Positions 1 through 14,745 of a stretch of 64,000 bases of DNA are shown here, one piece after another. The notes below the pieces were generated by a model. That model was not told where the DNA came from. It saw only the letters and a list, made by a program, of their open reading frames with translations, and searched no databases. Where the stretch lies: the NCBI GenBank assembly GCA_016806645.1, contig JACSYO010000475.1, forward strand, positions 2,205,001-2,269,000. The letters are read 5' to 3'. Source of the stretch: Ophiodon elongatus. Lineage: Eukaryota > Chordata > Actinopteri > Perciformes > Hexagrammidae. How positions within the stretch are numbered: position 1 is the first letter of the stretch; each line of letters begins with the position of its first letter. The position numbers were made by a program, and so were the translations under genes.

Positions 1-3000
1 TCAAGCTCAGGGACTGGGTTGGGGCCTAGGCAGGTCTCTTCTCTCGGGGTTCAAGGAAGCGGAGGGAGCGCCTCTCCCCTGCTCTACCCTCGTCTGTCTG
101 GGCTGCATCGCAGCATGGAGTCGCTGCCACTCCACATGAGTCTCGCCCCAGAGCCCCAAGAGAGGGAGAAGGCAAGGGAGAGGGAGAATTTGGCGAGAGG
201 CTACACCACCTTAGAGTCCCGCCACAAAGATAGACAGGAAGACAGAGGCCCTCCTGCCATCTGGAGCTCTGGAAGCAAAGTCTCATTATCTCTCATAGAC
301 AGGTGAGATTCAGTAATCCTCGACTGTGCATATATTTAAACCCAATCACATCACACCAATCTACATTATCTTAAAGCAGATGTTTTGTCATTCATGTTTT
401 GTAATGTTGCTATTTAACTCCATCTACTGGTCTGCTTATGAACTGCACCACCATTATTCATTGTTTAAGGGAAGGCAGCAGTGATCAGGGTAGTTCTTTG
501 ATATATTATTCACTTTGTTCTATGCTACAATCATGCACTTAGCTTCTATTATTGAGTGAGGACATGGTAAAGTGATTTGATTAGTATTTGATGACAGAAT
601 ACTGCTCATACTGGAAAAGGTATGGAGCCATTTTTTGATTGTAGAGAAGCAACACTTATTCAGAACTTAACTTCAAAGACGAGATAATAATATTCCCCCA
701 AAATGAAAACACAGACTCTTAGAGATGTCTGTGGCCATATTAAATATATACTCAGAATATACATAAGAATATTACTCTAGAGGTAGTCTAAACTGAACCC
801 GTCTTAATATGACTTTGATAGCTTTTACTTTGAGAAGCCAGAGACTTGAGTTGCAAGAATATGGTAAATATTGCCCAAATTATATAATATGATATAATGA
901 GAAGGCTAAAAGTAATTTTTACATTTTCAACAAATGCAAAAAGTAAGCATGCGAAACCACACACACGCACACACACATAGAGAGACTGAGTGAGTTCCAG
1001 GCTATTATTACTACAGGCCTATTATCGGTGTTGTACAGGCCCCAGTGACTGAAGTCATAATTACTGGCTGACACCAGCTGTCTGCCAGTCATACTGTGCT
1101 TCTTTGTGCCTGCTGCCTGCTCTTGAGAGTTTAATAACTCCCTGCAGCACTGGTTAAATAATGTAATTGTTTAATCTCCCCAGTTCTCAGAGTAGCAGAA
1201 ACACGCTGCCAAAGAAAGGTTTAAGGTAAGTGGACACACACATACACGCTCTTATACCCCACACTGTCATGCACTGATAGTTTGACGCAATATGGTACAG
1301 TCCTTTAATTGCACATACACAGAGATCCCATTGAGAAGGTCCTCAGTAAATGACAGATTGTGTTTATCCTCATTGTCCCTGTCACTTGTATTCTAAAAGT
1401 CCTGCCTAATCCCCTCAAAATTGTATCTCATTGTGTCCGACTGCCACAAATTTGTTCGTCTTTCCACATATTGGAAGATATTGGCACTTGGTAATACTTT
1501 ATTTTACCCCACCCATTTAGCATTTAAGAGCAGTATATAAACATTTAAGAAATATATGGTCAACAACTTAACTCCTCCTGTGAAGCATCCATAACCAGAT
1601 GCTGGTAATATATACAGATAATAAATAACCATGTTTACATGTGACAAACACACATGTAGTACTAAAAAATCTTCATAGGAGAAGTTGTAATTGTTGAAAA
1701 TACTCTACACTTTTCATAACAATGTCCTCATATCTACTCATAACTTCATATAAATGTGTTATTAAATGTATTATATGTTTATATCCTGCCTATAGATTAC
1801 AGGGGATTTAAAATATATAAACAAGCTTCTTTTGATAACTCTTTAATTTGACTTTGGGTACTTTTTGTGTGTTCACTGTGGGATAGCATTTAACATGATG
1901 TTCCTTCATGCCGTCAGACTTTTATACAACATTGTGCATGGATTTTAATACATAACAACAGATTTTAATACGTAACAACCTGACTTTGCCTTCTGTTTGT
2001 GTAGTTTCAGCAGTGCCTCACAGGTTGAGGAGGAAGGGAAGGAGAAAGGAGAGAGGAGACACTCTCATACTATTCTCAGTATGACCGAGACACTCACTCT
2101 TCCCATGCTGTCCTCACCCACCTCCTTACCCCGCACCTCCAAGACCAGTATGGGTGAGTTTAAACACATGGACACACACTCAAAAGAGTACTGACTAGAA
2201 TAGCACTACACTAATTATGTATTTTATGCATAAAATTGCTAATTGTCTTTCCTTTGACCCCTCTGCTCTCTCACCAGTACCCAGCCCTGTCGGCGGACCT
2301 CCGAGGATGACTCGTTCCAACAGCATCCCAGCACACGATGCCTCTCTGGAGCTGTACGGGGCATCTCCGCTGGGCAGCACCCTCTCGTTGGCTGAACGCC
2401 CCCGCAGCATGGGAATGGTTCGCTCCGGATCCTTCAGGGACAAGGAGCCCGACGAGGGTAAGCCCTCTGAATTATTTCAATATCTGTTGTATGACGTTTT
2501 GTCCAGTGTTGTTGTGCAACTCAGTTTTCTAACTGTCTTATTTTGTTGCTCTTAATTTTCTCTTTTCAGTTCACGGGTCTGTTCTTTCTCTGGCGTCTAA
2601 CGCCTCGTCAAGCTACTCCTCGGTGAGTGTGGGCGGCATACAGACTCAGGTAGCTACACTTCAGTGTGTGTGATGTGGTGTATTTATGTTTGAGTGGGTG
2701 TGGATGTTTGTCTGTACAGTTATGCTTTACTCTCATTTCAAATTTGAAAGAGAGACAAGACTTTCCCCCAAGGTATTCCAGATTTATCTCATTAGTCTCT
2801 TCTCCTCTCTACTCCTCTCCTTTTGTCTTATCTAACATCTTGACTTTTATTCCCCCTGCTTTCGAAGGCTGAGGAAAGGATTCAGGGAGAGGTAAGTGGG
2901 TTCTTTCCTGCTCTTTCTTCTTTTCTGTCTCTGTTTTCTGACCTTTCATCCATCACTCTCATCCCTGTTGTCTGTGGGAGAACAAGTCCGTCATTTAGTT

Positions 3001-4549
3001 CATGAACAACATCCACTCCAAGTCACTTGTGTAAATTTGTTTTATTTCTTGTGTAACATATCTGTTTTTCCTCACAGCAAATCCGTAAGCTGAGGCGGGA
3101 GCTGGAATCGTCGCAGGAGAAGGTGTCTAACCTGACGACGCAGCTGACAGCAAACGTATGTCGTGTTTGTCTTCTATCTTATTAATCATTATTTAATTGC
3201 AGTGCCCGTTGGTATATTATCCCAAGAATGTATTTTCCTCTGTAGCAGTCTCACAATTTCTTCTTAAAATATAAAAATTGTATTTAATGTCTTTCATAAA
3301 TATTCTTTCATAAATAACATTATATCCCCAAGTGGATTTAAGCTCTCGAAGGAATTCTTTCAAGATAATTTTCCAAAATATATTTTAAATAAACATTCAA
3401 AACAAAAGATGGCCGGGGCTGCCAACCATATAATATACGTAAAATGTCAGAAAAACAGTCAAATTAAAAAAAAGTATCAGATAAGAAATCATAAGGAGAA
3501 AAACGTGGCTTCCAACCACACTCTAATCTATTTGAATGACATTTGCCATAATTAAAACTACAATATGCAGCCTTTCACCTCGAGGCAACACATTATAGTA
3601 ACCCCTCCCTCCAATTGTACCCCTATATACTTGTCATTCATCTAGATAGATGAACTGTTCACCTCAATGACATCTACCCTGAGGCAGACGTAACTGATGC
3701 TAATAAAATACAGAAAACATAGTGAAGACATCATCTGTGTTGAACAAGTGACAGCAGTCAGGGTGCATTCAACTGTTTTGTCTCGTATTTCTTACTGCTT
3801 AATGCACAAACAGAATTGCATAGCACATTACACTTTATTCTTATTATGCTAGTGTGCCAGTTTATTACTGCTGGAGTTAAGATGTTCTTTCTGCATGTCA
3901 GAGGATCCAGACCTTTTAAGGAAAAGTCTGGTGACATTCTATATTTTTCGAATTCAACTAATCTTATTCAAAGACCAACCACAACAACAATAATTAATTG
4001 ATCCTACTAAAAAGTATTACAGGTGCCCAAAGCCGAATGTACCTTATTTCACTGTTAAATAGAGCTCTATTGTTGTACAAAAATATTTAAAAGAAACACA
4101 TCAATGAGCCACACTGTTGCATTGGGCGACATTTTCTGTTTCTATGATGAACATGGGCACTGCGGAAAATACTTACTATTACACCAAAATCAGAAGCTGA
4201 AAAAAGAGAAATTTGAGTATGTTTGTTAATAGTTACAGTGGCCAACTGTTATAGGAAAGTATTCAGCCTTTTATAAAAACTACACTGTATATTCATGAGA
4301 TTTTTTTTAAAGATTTGACTATCGCCAGCGAACCAAATCATCTCTCAGCCCTCCATAACAAACACTTTATTTCTCACACAATATGATGGGAAGATATGTA
4401 CCCTTCAGATAAAATAGGAAAAAGAGATTTAAAATCCAAGCCACGGTATGTCAGTCATAGATCAATTTTTGTGCAGTCTCAGCACATTTCTTATCCATGT
4501 GGGGCCTGAATAATGCTAACCTTCTCCTGAACCTCTCACCAAGCCTTTG

Positions 4550-4636
<87 letters not shown>

Positions 4637-7600
4637 GACAGACAGAGGTACCTTGCCCTTTCTCTCCACTCTTCAAGGTTGTCTCTCTATGACCACCATG
4701 TCAGCGTTTCCATTAGTCCAAGTGCAGAAATATAGCTCACCCATTATGCATGGTTTCATGCAGCACACATCAATCAAGTATTTCCTTTGTGTGTTTGAGA
4801 GAGAGAGAGAGAGAGAGAGAGATTTTCATACTGTTTGACCTTATTATGCAAGGGTAGTGAATAGGCGAAACAAATACATGGATCGCAACCTGATTATGTG
4901 CTGGATTAATGACTTTGCAGTATGCAGTATCATACTGTATTTTACATTCTATAAAGAGGGGGAAAAGCAATTTTCCCTTCCTGCTCAGGTGTGTGAGAAA
5001 TTAGGGAGGATGAGAATTTTCCACAGGGGACATTCTGGTCAGCCTTTGTTATTCGTCCTTTTAGCATCTTGTACACGAGTGATAAATGGGCCGAGGAAAT
5101 CTATTGAATCTGTTCCTGTAATTTTATTAGACTTTCATTAGTTAGTCTACATGTAAATGATGCCGTCACAGACCAGAAATAGCAATAATAATTTCCTGTT
5201 ATAGTACTACTTTAATAAATATTTGGGGAAAGCATGAATTTTTGCTTTTGTCTTTCATCTTCTACAAACAGGCAAATCTGGTGGCCGCCTTTGAGCAAAG
5301 TTTACAACTGATGACAACTCGGCTGCAGAGTCTGTCAATGACCCAGGAACAGAAGGTAACGGGGCATCCGCACTTTCAAACACAAACAATCACAAACCTA
5401 AATTCCAGCTGCAGTGTAGTCTCACGAGCAGTCTGCCAAGAGCAGGCAGCGTCGTGCTGACATGGAGCGAGACGTCTTTGATCACAGCCTGCGGTGAAGA
5501 GCTGAATGCAAGTTAGAGGCCAAGGCTGCAGTCCGACGGGGTGACTTGCAGTGAGAAGAGGATAGAGGATCAATGAAAAACAACTTTGCTTTAGGCTGAA
5601 TGAAATGTGCAAACAGCTTGCATGTGCACTCACACCAAACATTCCATTCCTGCATTCTCCGGCCTTTGTATCTGTTTTGCTGTGAATAAATTGATCAGCG
5701 CCCAAGGCAGTGTTTAGTGTGTGCATAAATGTGAGGAGTCTCTCTCAGCGCTTCATGCCTTGCTGCTCTCACTGAAAGGTCCGTCTAGACCGCTCCAGAA
5801 AAAAGTCTTTGTTGTTTGTGCCAGCGCATTGACCTGTGCAGCTCAGCCTGGAGCACAGGCTCTTTAACCTTGAGGAGATGGGCCGAGCAGCTCTATTTAG
5901 AGAGGAGTGGGATTAACTTTAGCACACAATAAGCAGCACAGTGACGCTCTGTTGTTCCGAACTCTTTGTACTTTTGAACTGTTACCATCGTGAGGGGGAT
6001 CAAGCCCATCAGGTGTATGAGCTCGTACTCTCGGTTTGGGTTGTCGTGCTTAACTAAAACCTCAGACAATACTATTACTCCCTTAAAATATAGGAATATA
6101 TCGGACCAAACCATTCATTATTTGCAAATCCAAATCTTTATTTGTTTCATATGGCATTATACAATGTGAAGTGTAATGCTACATTGTCATTGTCCGAGTG
6201 CATTAGAAATGATTTTCAAAATGTGAAAAAAAGAACTGAACTGATGTGGGTATGAATGAGGTAATGATGAGTGAAGTACTATTACTTTTATTATTACTTT
6301 GAGGAATAATTATCAGGTCGTTTAAAAAAATACAAATAAATCTTCACTGTCTATTAGCTTTTTCTGAGCTGTTTTATCCTGGAAGACCTCATTCGATGAA
6401 AATAATGCAGTAAATAGACAAACGACTTTTTGATGATGAAAATCTGCTTTAAAAAAACTAGTAAAACTCAAACAGATGCAAACCGATTTATTTCAACCCA
6501 ACTCGCTGACATTTATTGAATTTGTTTGTGTAGGACACAGAGCTGTTGGATCTGAGGGAAACCATCGAGGCTCTGAAGGACAGGAACGACGAAGCCCAGG
6601 CTGTCATACAAGTAGCCTTAAACACCCCAGATAACATGAAAGGTTTGGAGATGGACCACTTGATCTTTCTGTTTTCTTCTGTCTTCTCTGCACACCGTCT
6701 CTGCACATTTGCCTCTTTTGATGTTGAGTTTTCTTGTTGACCAGACATGCGGATTCGACGTCAGAATTCATGTGAGAGCATCTCCAGTCTCAACAGCCTG
6801 ACCAGTATGTCGAGTATGGGCAGCTTGAAGGACCAAGATGCCAAGAAGAAGAAGAAAAAGAGCTGGGTAAGAAAGCACACACTGTATGTGAGGCAATGTT
6901 TTACTCTCACAACCTGGTGTTTGTCTATGTTTAGTTCATTCTCCATAGTGATAATGACATAGTAGTAAGTATGACCAGCCTCTCCCTCGTCTGTGTTGTG
7001 TTATTTTGTTTTGTTTTAAGTCTTTGAGGTGAGTGCAGTCATTTTGTCCCTGTAAAGCCTCTAAAATTTCATACAGCATTATGGACAATCTAAAACTGCA
7101 ACGCAATCCTGAAATACCCGCAATCGCTGCTCATTGACTTCCCTAAACTACAGATTGGTACCCTGTCTATGAATATTAAATTTGAACGGATGTAATTCAT
7201 TTCGAGTGGCAATCAGCAGACATGATGTTCCATAAAACTGTTCTCAGTTTAATCACCAAAGTTTATAAATTGCGGTCCTCAAATTGTGTTTCTGCTCATT
7301 TAAACCATGCTCTGTTTGATTAATTAAAACATCATTAAAATTGTGTACAACTTTACCAAGTAAGCTGACCCAAAAGCTGGGTTCTTAATCTGCAAAAACA
7401 TGCACTGACTATTCTTTCATTTATTTGCAGAAAATGACTGAAAGCTTAAAGGAATAGTTTCTCATTTTGGGAAATACGCTTCCCGAAAGTTGCTTTCACT
7501 CTCATATCTGTCTGTTAAAATGAAGCCTCTTAGCTGAGCTTAGCATAGCTTAGCATAAAGACTAGAAACAAGGAGAAACATCTAGCCTGGCGCAGTCCTA

Positions 7601-8857
7601 GCAACCTCACAGTTATGACAATACACCAGAAAGTGTGTTGGTGAGTTTAAGAGGTGCTGATTTTCTTTCATCCGGGCTAGCTGTTTTCCCCTAATGCTAA
7701 GCTAAACTAATATTTTATGCATCTGTATTTATTTATATATATATTTTTATAACAATCCTAATACAACCGTACAGCTCTTTTATTAATTAATGCAGTAACC
7801 CACTGAATATTGGTTTAATTGTCTGTCTCCCCCTCTTTCTCCCTCATCCTCTCTGTGTAGCTGAGGAGCTCCTTCAACAAGGCATTCAGCATTAAGAAAG
7901 GCTCCAAAACGTACTCAGACATTGAGGAAATTGCCACCCCCGACTCCTCAGCTCCGAACTCCCCAAAGATGCTCCATGAGGGGGCAGAAGAAGTAGAAAA
8001 CCAGTCCTCATCCCTCAAAACATCGGCCTCTGCCACCTCTTCTGTGTAAGTACACAAACGCCTTACTCCACCTCTTAGCTCAATAGTGAGAGCCAGTTTA
8101 GACTTCATGGGGGCTTGGTCTTGATGAGTGCATCGTTCTCCTCCAGGATCATGGAGACTACAGAAGAGGGAGACAATGAGGAAGAGGCGGTATCGGACTT
8201 ACGCTCAGAACTCTGGGTGAAAGAGAGAGAACTGACAGACATCCGACTGGAGGCCTTAAGCTCTGCACATCAGCTGGAGCACCTCCGAGAAGCCATGAAC
8301 AGCATGCAGGTTTGTTTGGCCTGCATGTGCCTATTCTGTAAAGTCAATACCTGAAGTATAAGTAGAAATGGTAACTTTACCTTACCTTCCTATGACCTAG
8401 TTAACGGTGGAGAACCTGAAGGCGGAGAATGATCATTTAAAAACAGGCTCCAGTCCCACCTCTTCCATCTCCCAGCCTTCAGGCCTGGCCTCTCTCCTGG
8501 GGCCCTCACTGAGGCAGCCGATGAGCATGTCCCTCACCAAGTCCTTCAGCCTCAGTCTGAATGATTGTAAAGATCCAGGTAAGAGACGCACATGGAATTC
8601 CACCTATTTTCAGTTCACGCACATGCTCAGTATACACAAAAGTTATATTTCTATACTCTTTTCATCCCTTTTTTTCCTTCAATCTTTTCAGACGTGTCTT
8701 CTGCTGACACGTTAAGTGTGTCTTCCCAGCGGGATGAGGAATGTGCACGCGTGCTTGTCCGCATTGGAGATCAAGTAGAGGTAAACACAGAACTCCTTTA
8801 TTAGACACAATGTCCAATAATGTCCACAATCAAACAGCTGGGAGATTGTGCACTCAT

Positions 8858-8890
<33 letters not shown>

Positions 8891-9957
8891 TTGTAGGACA
8901 GTAAACAGCAGCAGGAGTTCTACCTCGGCTCAGTGCAGGTCAGTGCCAGAACTAGCTGGACCTGTCTCGACGCTATGATATCGAAGACTTTCAAGGTAAG
9001 TCAGTGCTTGTCCTCTCTCACTGCGTAGACATTAGTGGTTCTAACAAATAGTATAGCTGTGATTTGATAGATCAGTCCTTACTTATTTTCTTTTTTTTTT
9101 ATTTTCTCCAGGACTACCTAACTCAAGTGGACCCGACTGGAAGCCTGGGTCTGACCTGTGATTCGCTGCACATGTTCCAGCTGAGCCCGGGAGTGCAGAG
9201 GGTGATCGGAGGGGACAAACCTCAGGCCTTACCTTATCGTTGTTTCAGCAGTGGTTCAGCTCAAATACTTGTCACTTTGAAAGGTTAGTAAGTGTCTTTG
9301 ACTGATATTAGAAACCATACTAGTAACTTAACATTGTGTATAATCCACTTTCCTTTGGATGGATTTTCCATCTTCTAAGCAGCCACTGGTCTCTGGTTTA
9401 TTTTAGTAGTTCAGTACTCTGTAAAACTGAACTTTTACAGCGTGCTTTTTGCCCTCATTTTACTTTTTGACATTATTTTAATCTCCCAGTAATGCAGTTT
9501 ATTAAAGATGTTCTGACAAACTATAATCACAGATGGACATTTTGGAAACAACTCTGGAGTTCCTGTTTGGTAATCAACCCTGAAATGAATGACATCGTGC
9601 CCATGAATGCACCAATAGGGAGAGTTTTCAAAACAGTCCCTGGCCGCTCAACACTGTACTGCATTGTAATGATTACTCAACTTAGACAAGAAAATAAAGG
9701 CAACAAAATCTAGATTGTGACGGATTGCGTCACTCAACCGACTCAATTTCATTTTTCCACCACAGAGAAATGAAAAGAAACTAGTTTGTGTCTAGATGGT
9801 AGGACATTTTAAAACAATTGCTACACTTTGGATATGAAAATACACGCGATTTGGAGATAAATTGGTTACAACATGAAAAAGCATCAGCATTTCCATGTTT
9901 TTCACATACCATGTTCACAAGTATTTAATAATAAATATGTGAATCCAATTGCTTCTC

Positions 9958-10004
<47 letters not shown>

Positions 10005-12323
10005 GTGTCTGCCTCTCTCTAGGTCTCAGAGAGAAATGTGTTGACTCACTGGTGTTTGAGACTCTGATTCCTAAGCCGATGATGCTGCACTACATCAGCT
10101 TGCTGCTGAAGCACAGGCGTTTGGTTCTGTCTGGGCCAAGCGGGACAGGAAAGACTTATCTGGCTCAGCGTCTGGCCCACTTCCTTCTCCAGCGGAGCCG
10201 GACCGAGTCATCTGAGGCCGACCATGAGACCTGTCTCCTCGGTAGCAGTGCTGCTGTCACCTTCAACATGCACCGTCAGTCCCAGAAGGTAGCACATGAT
10301 GCCGGATTTTTGTCTGACAGTTATCTTGAAGTCCTTTTACTATACAAATGTGGTTCTCTACACACAGAACATGTAAAATCACCTGTCCTTTCTTTAACAG
10401 GAGTTGCAGTTGTATCTGTCCGATCTAGCAAATCAGATCGACAGAGAGAGTGGAGGAGAACTGCCGCTGGTTGTCATTATAGATGACATTAGTGATTCAG
10501 CAGGCATCACTGAGCTTGTTAATGGAGCACTCACCTGCAAATATCACAAATGGTGAGTCTCATCAAACAGTTACGGTATTTCACTAAATTTCACTTGAAT
10601 AAGATTTCATGAAAGTACATGATATCCTCTGTTGATGTTTCAGTCCTTACATCATTGGGACAACCAATCAGCCCGTGAAGATGTCATCTAACCACAGTCT
10701 GCACCTTAGCTTCAGGTGAGTACAAAGGACATGTTTACCTTGTCTCCTCTTTTGATATACAATTAGATACAAAATTAAGCTATCATATAGAGTATAAGTA
10801 ACGTTTTTTGTATATGACGACAGGATGGTGATGTTCTCCAACAACGTGGAACCGGCTAACGGGTTCCTGCTGAGGTACCTGCACCGTAAAGCTGTGGAAG
10901 CCTACCAGGAGAAGGAGCAGGACTCAACACGCCACCAGGCTCTTCTACGAGTGTTGGACTGGATCCCTCAGCTATGGTACCACCTCCACACTTTTCTGGA
11001 GAAACACGGCACTTCAGACTTTCTCATAGGTGAGAGACAGTTGACAGGGTTAAAGTAGAAAACAGGGAACATTGGGAGATAATTGGATCGGGAACAAGAG
11101 ATCGGTGAACATGAAATTTTGTCTCCTTTTAGGTCCCTGCTTCTTCCTGTCATGCCCAGTATCAGTGGCAGAGTTCAGGCAGTGGTTCATTGACCTGTGG
11201 AACCACTCCATCATACCGTACCTGCAGGAGGGAGCCAAAGACGGCATTAAGGTGAGCACACACACACAGATATCCTCCATAGTGTGACATTAGTGCAAAC
11301 AACAACAAGACATTCATTCCATTACCTCTTCGTCTATATTTTCTCTCAGGTGCACGGGCAGAAGGCAGTATGGGAGGATCCAGTGGAGTGGGTGAGGGGG
11401 ACTCTTCCATGGCCCAACGCACAGCAGGACCAGTCCAGGCTCTTTCACCTACCTCCCCCCAGCATAGGTCCAGTCAATGAGGAGAAGAAGCCCCCCAAAG
11501 ATACACCTCCACCCAGCACACTGGAGTCAGATCCACTGGTAAGAGCGAAGGTTTCTGTTGAGATGGGGGACTAGTTCAGGGCAGAGAGGATGCATGCAGG
11601 TATGAGGTGTCAGATGTCAGTTAATTAGTCTAGCAACAGAAAATTATATTGGGAAATATTTTGATATAAGACTGAGAGGATATTTTTTGAAAATACTCCA
11701 CTAAGGTTTTGCACAGGTAAAATAAAAATAAAAGCGACGCAGTTAATTTTTCCCAGACATTAACACTCAACATGCGTCAAAATAATAATGCATCAGATCT
11801 TATTTAGCGGCACATAATGCAAAACAGACGAACTGTGGCGGGGCTCATTTGCATCTTTATTCCTAATACCCTGCTAGGTTGAAAAATTGCAGAGATGAAA
11901 AATGTATTGCCATTTGCAGTTATTTGCAACAGGTGTCATTAATACTCCACCAAACATTGACAGGTAACAGACACTCAAATGTGAAGATTTACCACTTTTC
12001 TTGTTGTTGGGGATAGAAAATTATGACAGGCAGTTCACTATTTTCACATTTCATAAGCCCAAATATTATCTCAATAATCATAGAAATGTTTGTTGAGTTA
12101 AGATCCTGAGTTGCCACAATGCTTAAAATGCATTTCAATAAATGGTTCATATATGTCAAGTTAAATCTAACCCTGTAAAACAATACATGTCCGTTAATCT
12201 TTCTCTCCGTCTTTTCCTGCTACCCAGATGGCAATGCTGCTGAAGCTCCAGGAGTCGGCCAATTACATCGAGTCTCCAGAGCGGGAAGGATGTCTGGATC
12301 CCACTCTGCAGGCTACACTCTGA
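1..12323 (+). CDS. nav1: Neuron navigator 1, 3' part (23 exons)
   Basis: Partial gene entering from the left. Exons: 1-302, 1184-1225, 2005-2153, 2278-2457, 2570-2622, 2868-2891, 3078-3155, 5272-5355, 6534-6642, 6745-6866, 7861-8045, 8147-8309, 8401-8578, 8692-8780, 8897-8995, 9112-9283, 10023-10288, 10401-10552, 10644-10715, 10824-11029, 11133-11251, 11350-11538, 12228-12323 (TGA). Together they give 1042 residues in one frame. Serine-rich segments are followed by coiled coils (QIRKLRRELESSQEKV; ELTDIRLEALSSAHQLEHLR). A P-loop AAA+ domain has Walker A GPSGTGKT at 10133-10156 and a Walker-B-like LPLVVIIDD in exon 18. The end, NYIESPEREGCLDPTLQATL, resembles mammalian NAV1 rather than NAV2 or NAV3. 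Neuron navigators are microtubule plus-end proteins that guide axons and neuronal migration. The N-terminal exons are outside the window. The match to NAV1 is from memory of the family; the frame and motifs are seen directly. Confidence 0.95.
4551..4647. repeat. (CA)n/(CAGA)n microsatellite
   Basis: About 41 CA units followed by a few CAGA units, in a nav1 intron. A separate (GA)n tract lies at 4798-4822. The long Thr-His or Cys-Val reading frames across it are repeat artefacts. Confidence 0.97.
7445..7715 (+). repeat. Dispersed teleost repeat, copy 1
   Basis: Contains CTCATATCTGTCTGTTAA and TAGCTTAGCATAAAGACT, phrases I recognise as very common in teleost genomes. Related copies occur in this window at 28880-29172 and 38615-38755, so it is a dispersed element lying in a nav1 intron. 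The family name is not assigned. Confidence 0.7.
9957..10002 (+). repeat. (TC)n tract at a nav1 splice acceptor
   Basis: About 22 TC units. After a short interruption the tract runs into the CTCTCTCTAG acceptor of the exon at 10023. A similar TC tract (8853-8891) precedes the acceptor of the exon at 8897. Confidence 0.9.
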
Positions 12324-14745
12324 GAATAAGAGGCGACTCTCAGTCAATCTATGGAACTATGGACTCTTTATTAAGACTGACACAGCGCGTGCAGTCCCAA
12401 TGAGACTTCAAAGACTCAATAATTAAGTTAACTGTGTGCTCAGTGAGCAGCTACGATGCTAAATGTAAAGGATCCAGAGGGGGAGTGATTATGGAGGAAG
12501 GGTTTGCTCTGCCCTGCTATCAGAAAGACAATTAAACTGCTTTCATAGGAAGCTGTGATGATCATGTCAGGGAAAGAAGTCAAATTGTCTCTCTCTGCCC
12601 TCAATTTGTTCCAGATGGGTTGTTGTTAAATCTGCAAGTGCATGGTAACCGGAATAGTATGATGCAAAAATATTACCTATAATCCCATTGATCAAAGTCC
12701 ATTGTTTTCTTTAAATTTCTTCTTGGCTGCCACAACTTTCACCACAAACTATTGGTGCTTCTTTTCATTCACCTCAGATGTTACTCTGAATCCTTCAAAA
12801 GTAGGTTCATCGCTTGACGACAGCCAAAAATGCACTTTATTTTCTACTTGTGGTAATTGGATTTTAGGAGGCGGGAATCATGCAGTTCATTAGTAATTCC
12901 TCTAGATGGCAGCATCTACTCCTGCCTCAGTGCTCTCCTGGTGTTCTGACTTATCAAAGGTGCTCAGTAGAGCATAACACACACTTTATAACAGAGCTAT
13001 GAAAATGGCCTTGAATGTTTTTCTTCTCTTCAGTTCAGCCATTGTGTCATTCATGACTTAAATATCAGAACAACAAAGCTGTAAGACTAGCATGCATGGG
13101 TGAATAATGAATGGAAATCAATGAATCGGTTTTAGGGTCGTTCTATAAAGAAAATGTCTTCATGGGTGGACTCGGTAGGCACTGGTTTCCAGAGAAACTG
13201 ACATTGACCCTACTCAACATACTGTATTGTAAACAGACAGAAAGAACTGCTTGTTTATGTAATCTGCCCAGACGGCCTAACATTTCGGGCTATGCTTGCA
13301 TATATTCTGTATTTAGAGATCAGTTTCAAAACACAAAATTCTCTTGTGATAGATGAGGATACAGCTTTGAAAATCTTGATTTTGTAGGATTTTATACTGA
13401 GTCATCTTCAGCGATCATCTGTATACCGCAGCTATCACCTACGTATACCTATGCCGTTATCGACAGCAGCAGGAAACACTTCTGTCTTCGCTGTCTTAAT
13501 CATTACTCATTCACTAAAGTGAAGATCATCAGTAAAAAAAAACTGCCATTAAGTGATAATAATCTGTACAAAAAAAAGCATTTTCCTTCCTCGTCGCATT
13601 TGCTCCTTCTCACGCATTGTTTTAAGAGTAACTGTAAGAGTAAGGGCTGGGGGATAAGAAAGGTTTGAAATTAATTTTTAAGTGGCTTCCTCCTATTCCT
13701 CTCCTTCATTTGTTTGCACATAATATATGTAAGAGTACTAGATTACAGAGAGTATTCATTGCTCACACCTTGACTGTCCTTGAGATGAAGGAAGAAAGCA
13801 AAAAAAGACGTGTACGAGGAGGAAGCTTTTACCCTGAAGTACCTCAGACTGCCATATTCTGTCCAGATGTTCCTCTACTGTCCAAACAGGGTGCTGGTGT
13901 AAAGTAGAGACTTGATGCCTAAGTCTATCTGTGCCTGAAACACAATTGGCCTGAAGCTGCTTTCGAGCTGCATTAACCTACCACACGGAGGCCTCGATTA
14001 GAGGAAACGTCATCACTTCCTCTCACCTCCTCTGATGTCACTTTAATGTCATCACCTTGATGCCCAGATTTAGGTAGAGAGTGGGTTATCAATTTTGACC
14101 TTTGGCTGGTAGTCATGGTGATAAGCTGTTCGCTAAGATGTTGTGTTTGCCAGTTAACTCTGCAATAGAGGATGATGCGTGTCATGGCTGGGCTGCCTGT
14201 GTGCGATTTGACACCATTTTAAATCTTTGTGGAGTTGCCTGAGAGTTGGAAGCGGAGTAAGAACAGATATTAGCCTGGAAATGTAATGTAGATGCACGTA
14301 TTCCTGCTGTGTTCCCAAAGTTTCGTTTCATTGGACCTACCACACTTAACCTTACCATGGGATGGATTTTTATTAACTGGATATCTTCCTCTTTTCTCAT
14401 TGTTTTTATTAAGAGCAGATCTTTGTTTTTATTATGCAAATATTTGTAAAGGTTTCTCTCTCTCTCTTTTGTACATGACATCACTATTGTAAACACTGTA
14501 AATAGTCAGTGCATCTGCGACAACAATCACTAAAATGTGTAGAGATCTAAGATGAGAAATGGCCCCTGTATGCAGAAAACGGGCGTCCTTGGTGGTTTTA
14601 TTGTCTTCCTCCAGTGGGAAGGCACACTTGGCTTAAAAGAGAGCCCAATAATGGTTGTATGGCATGTCTCTATAAACACATCAAATCCCATATGTCAAAC
14701 ATTGAGCAATGGACACAATAAAGTCATGCCATTCTTCACATCAAT
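12324..14745 (+). other. nav1: nav1 3'UTR, probable
   Basis: About 2.4 kb of gene-free sequence follows the nav1 stop codon and ends near an AATAAA hexamer at 14717-14722, just before the mybph promoter. No convincing ORF or splice acceptor is visible in it, so it is read as a long 3'UTR. The extent is inferred from the hexamer only. Confidence 0.55.
14717..14722 (+). terminator. Poly(A) signal AATAAA, candidate for nav1
   Basis: Canonical hexamer about 2.4 kb after the nav1 stop and about 410 bp before the mybph start codon. It is the best-placed hexamer to end the nav1 transcript. Confidence 0.5.

Noticed and set aside
4451..4838. Reading frames made of Thr-His or Cys-Val repeats
   Set aside because: They only translate the (CA)n microsatellite; no splice context or non-repeat protein.
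7019..7028. Possible microexon TCTTTGAG followed by GTGAGT in a nav1 intron
   Set aside because: Eight bases would break the frame between exons 6745-6866 and 7861-8045, which join perfectly without it.
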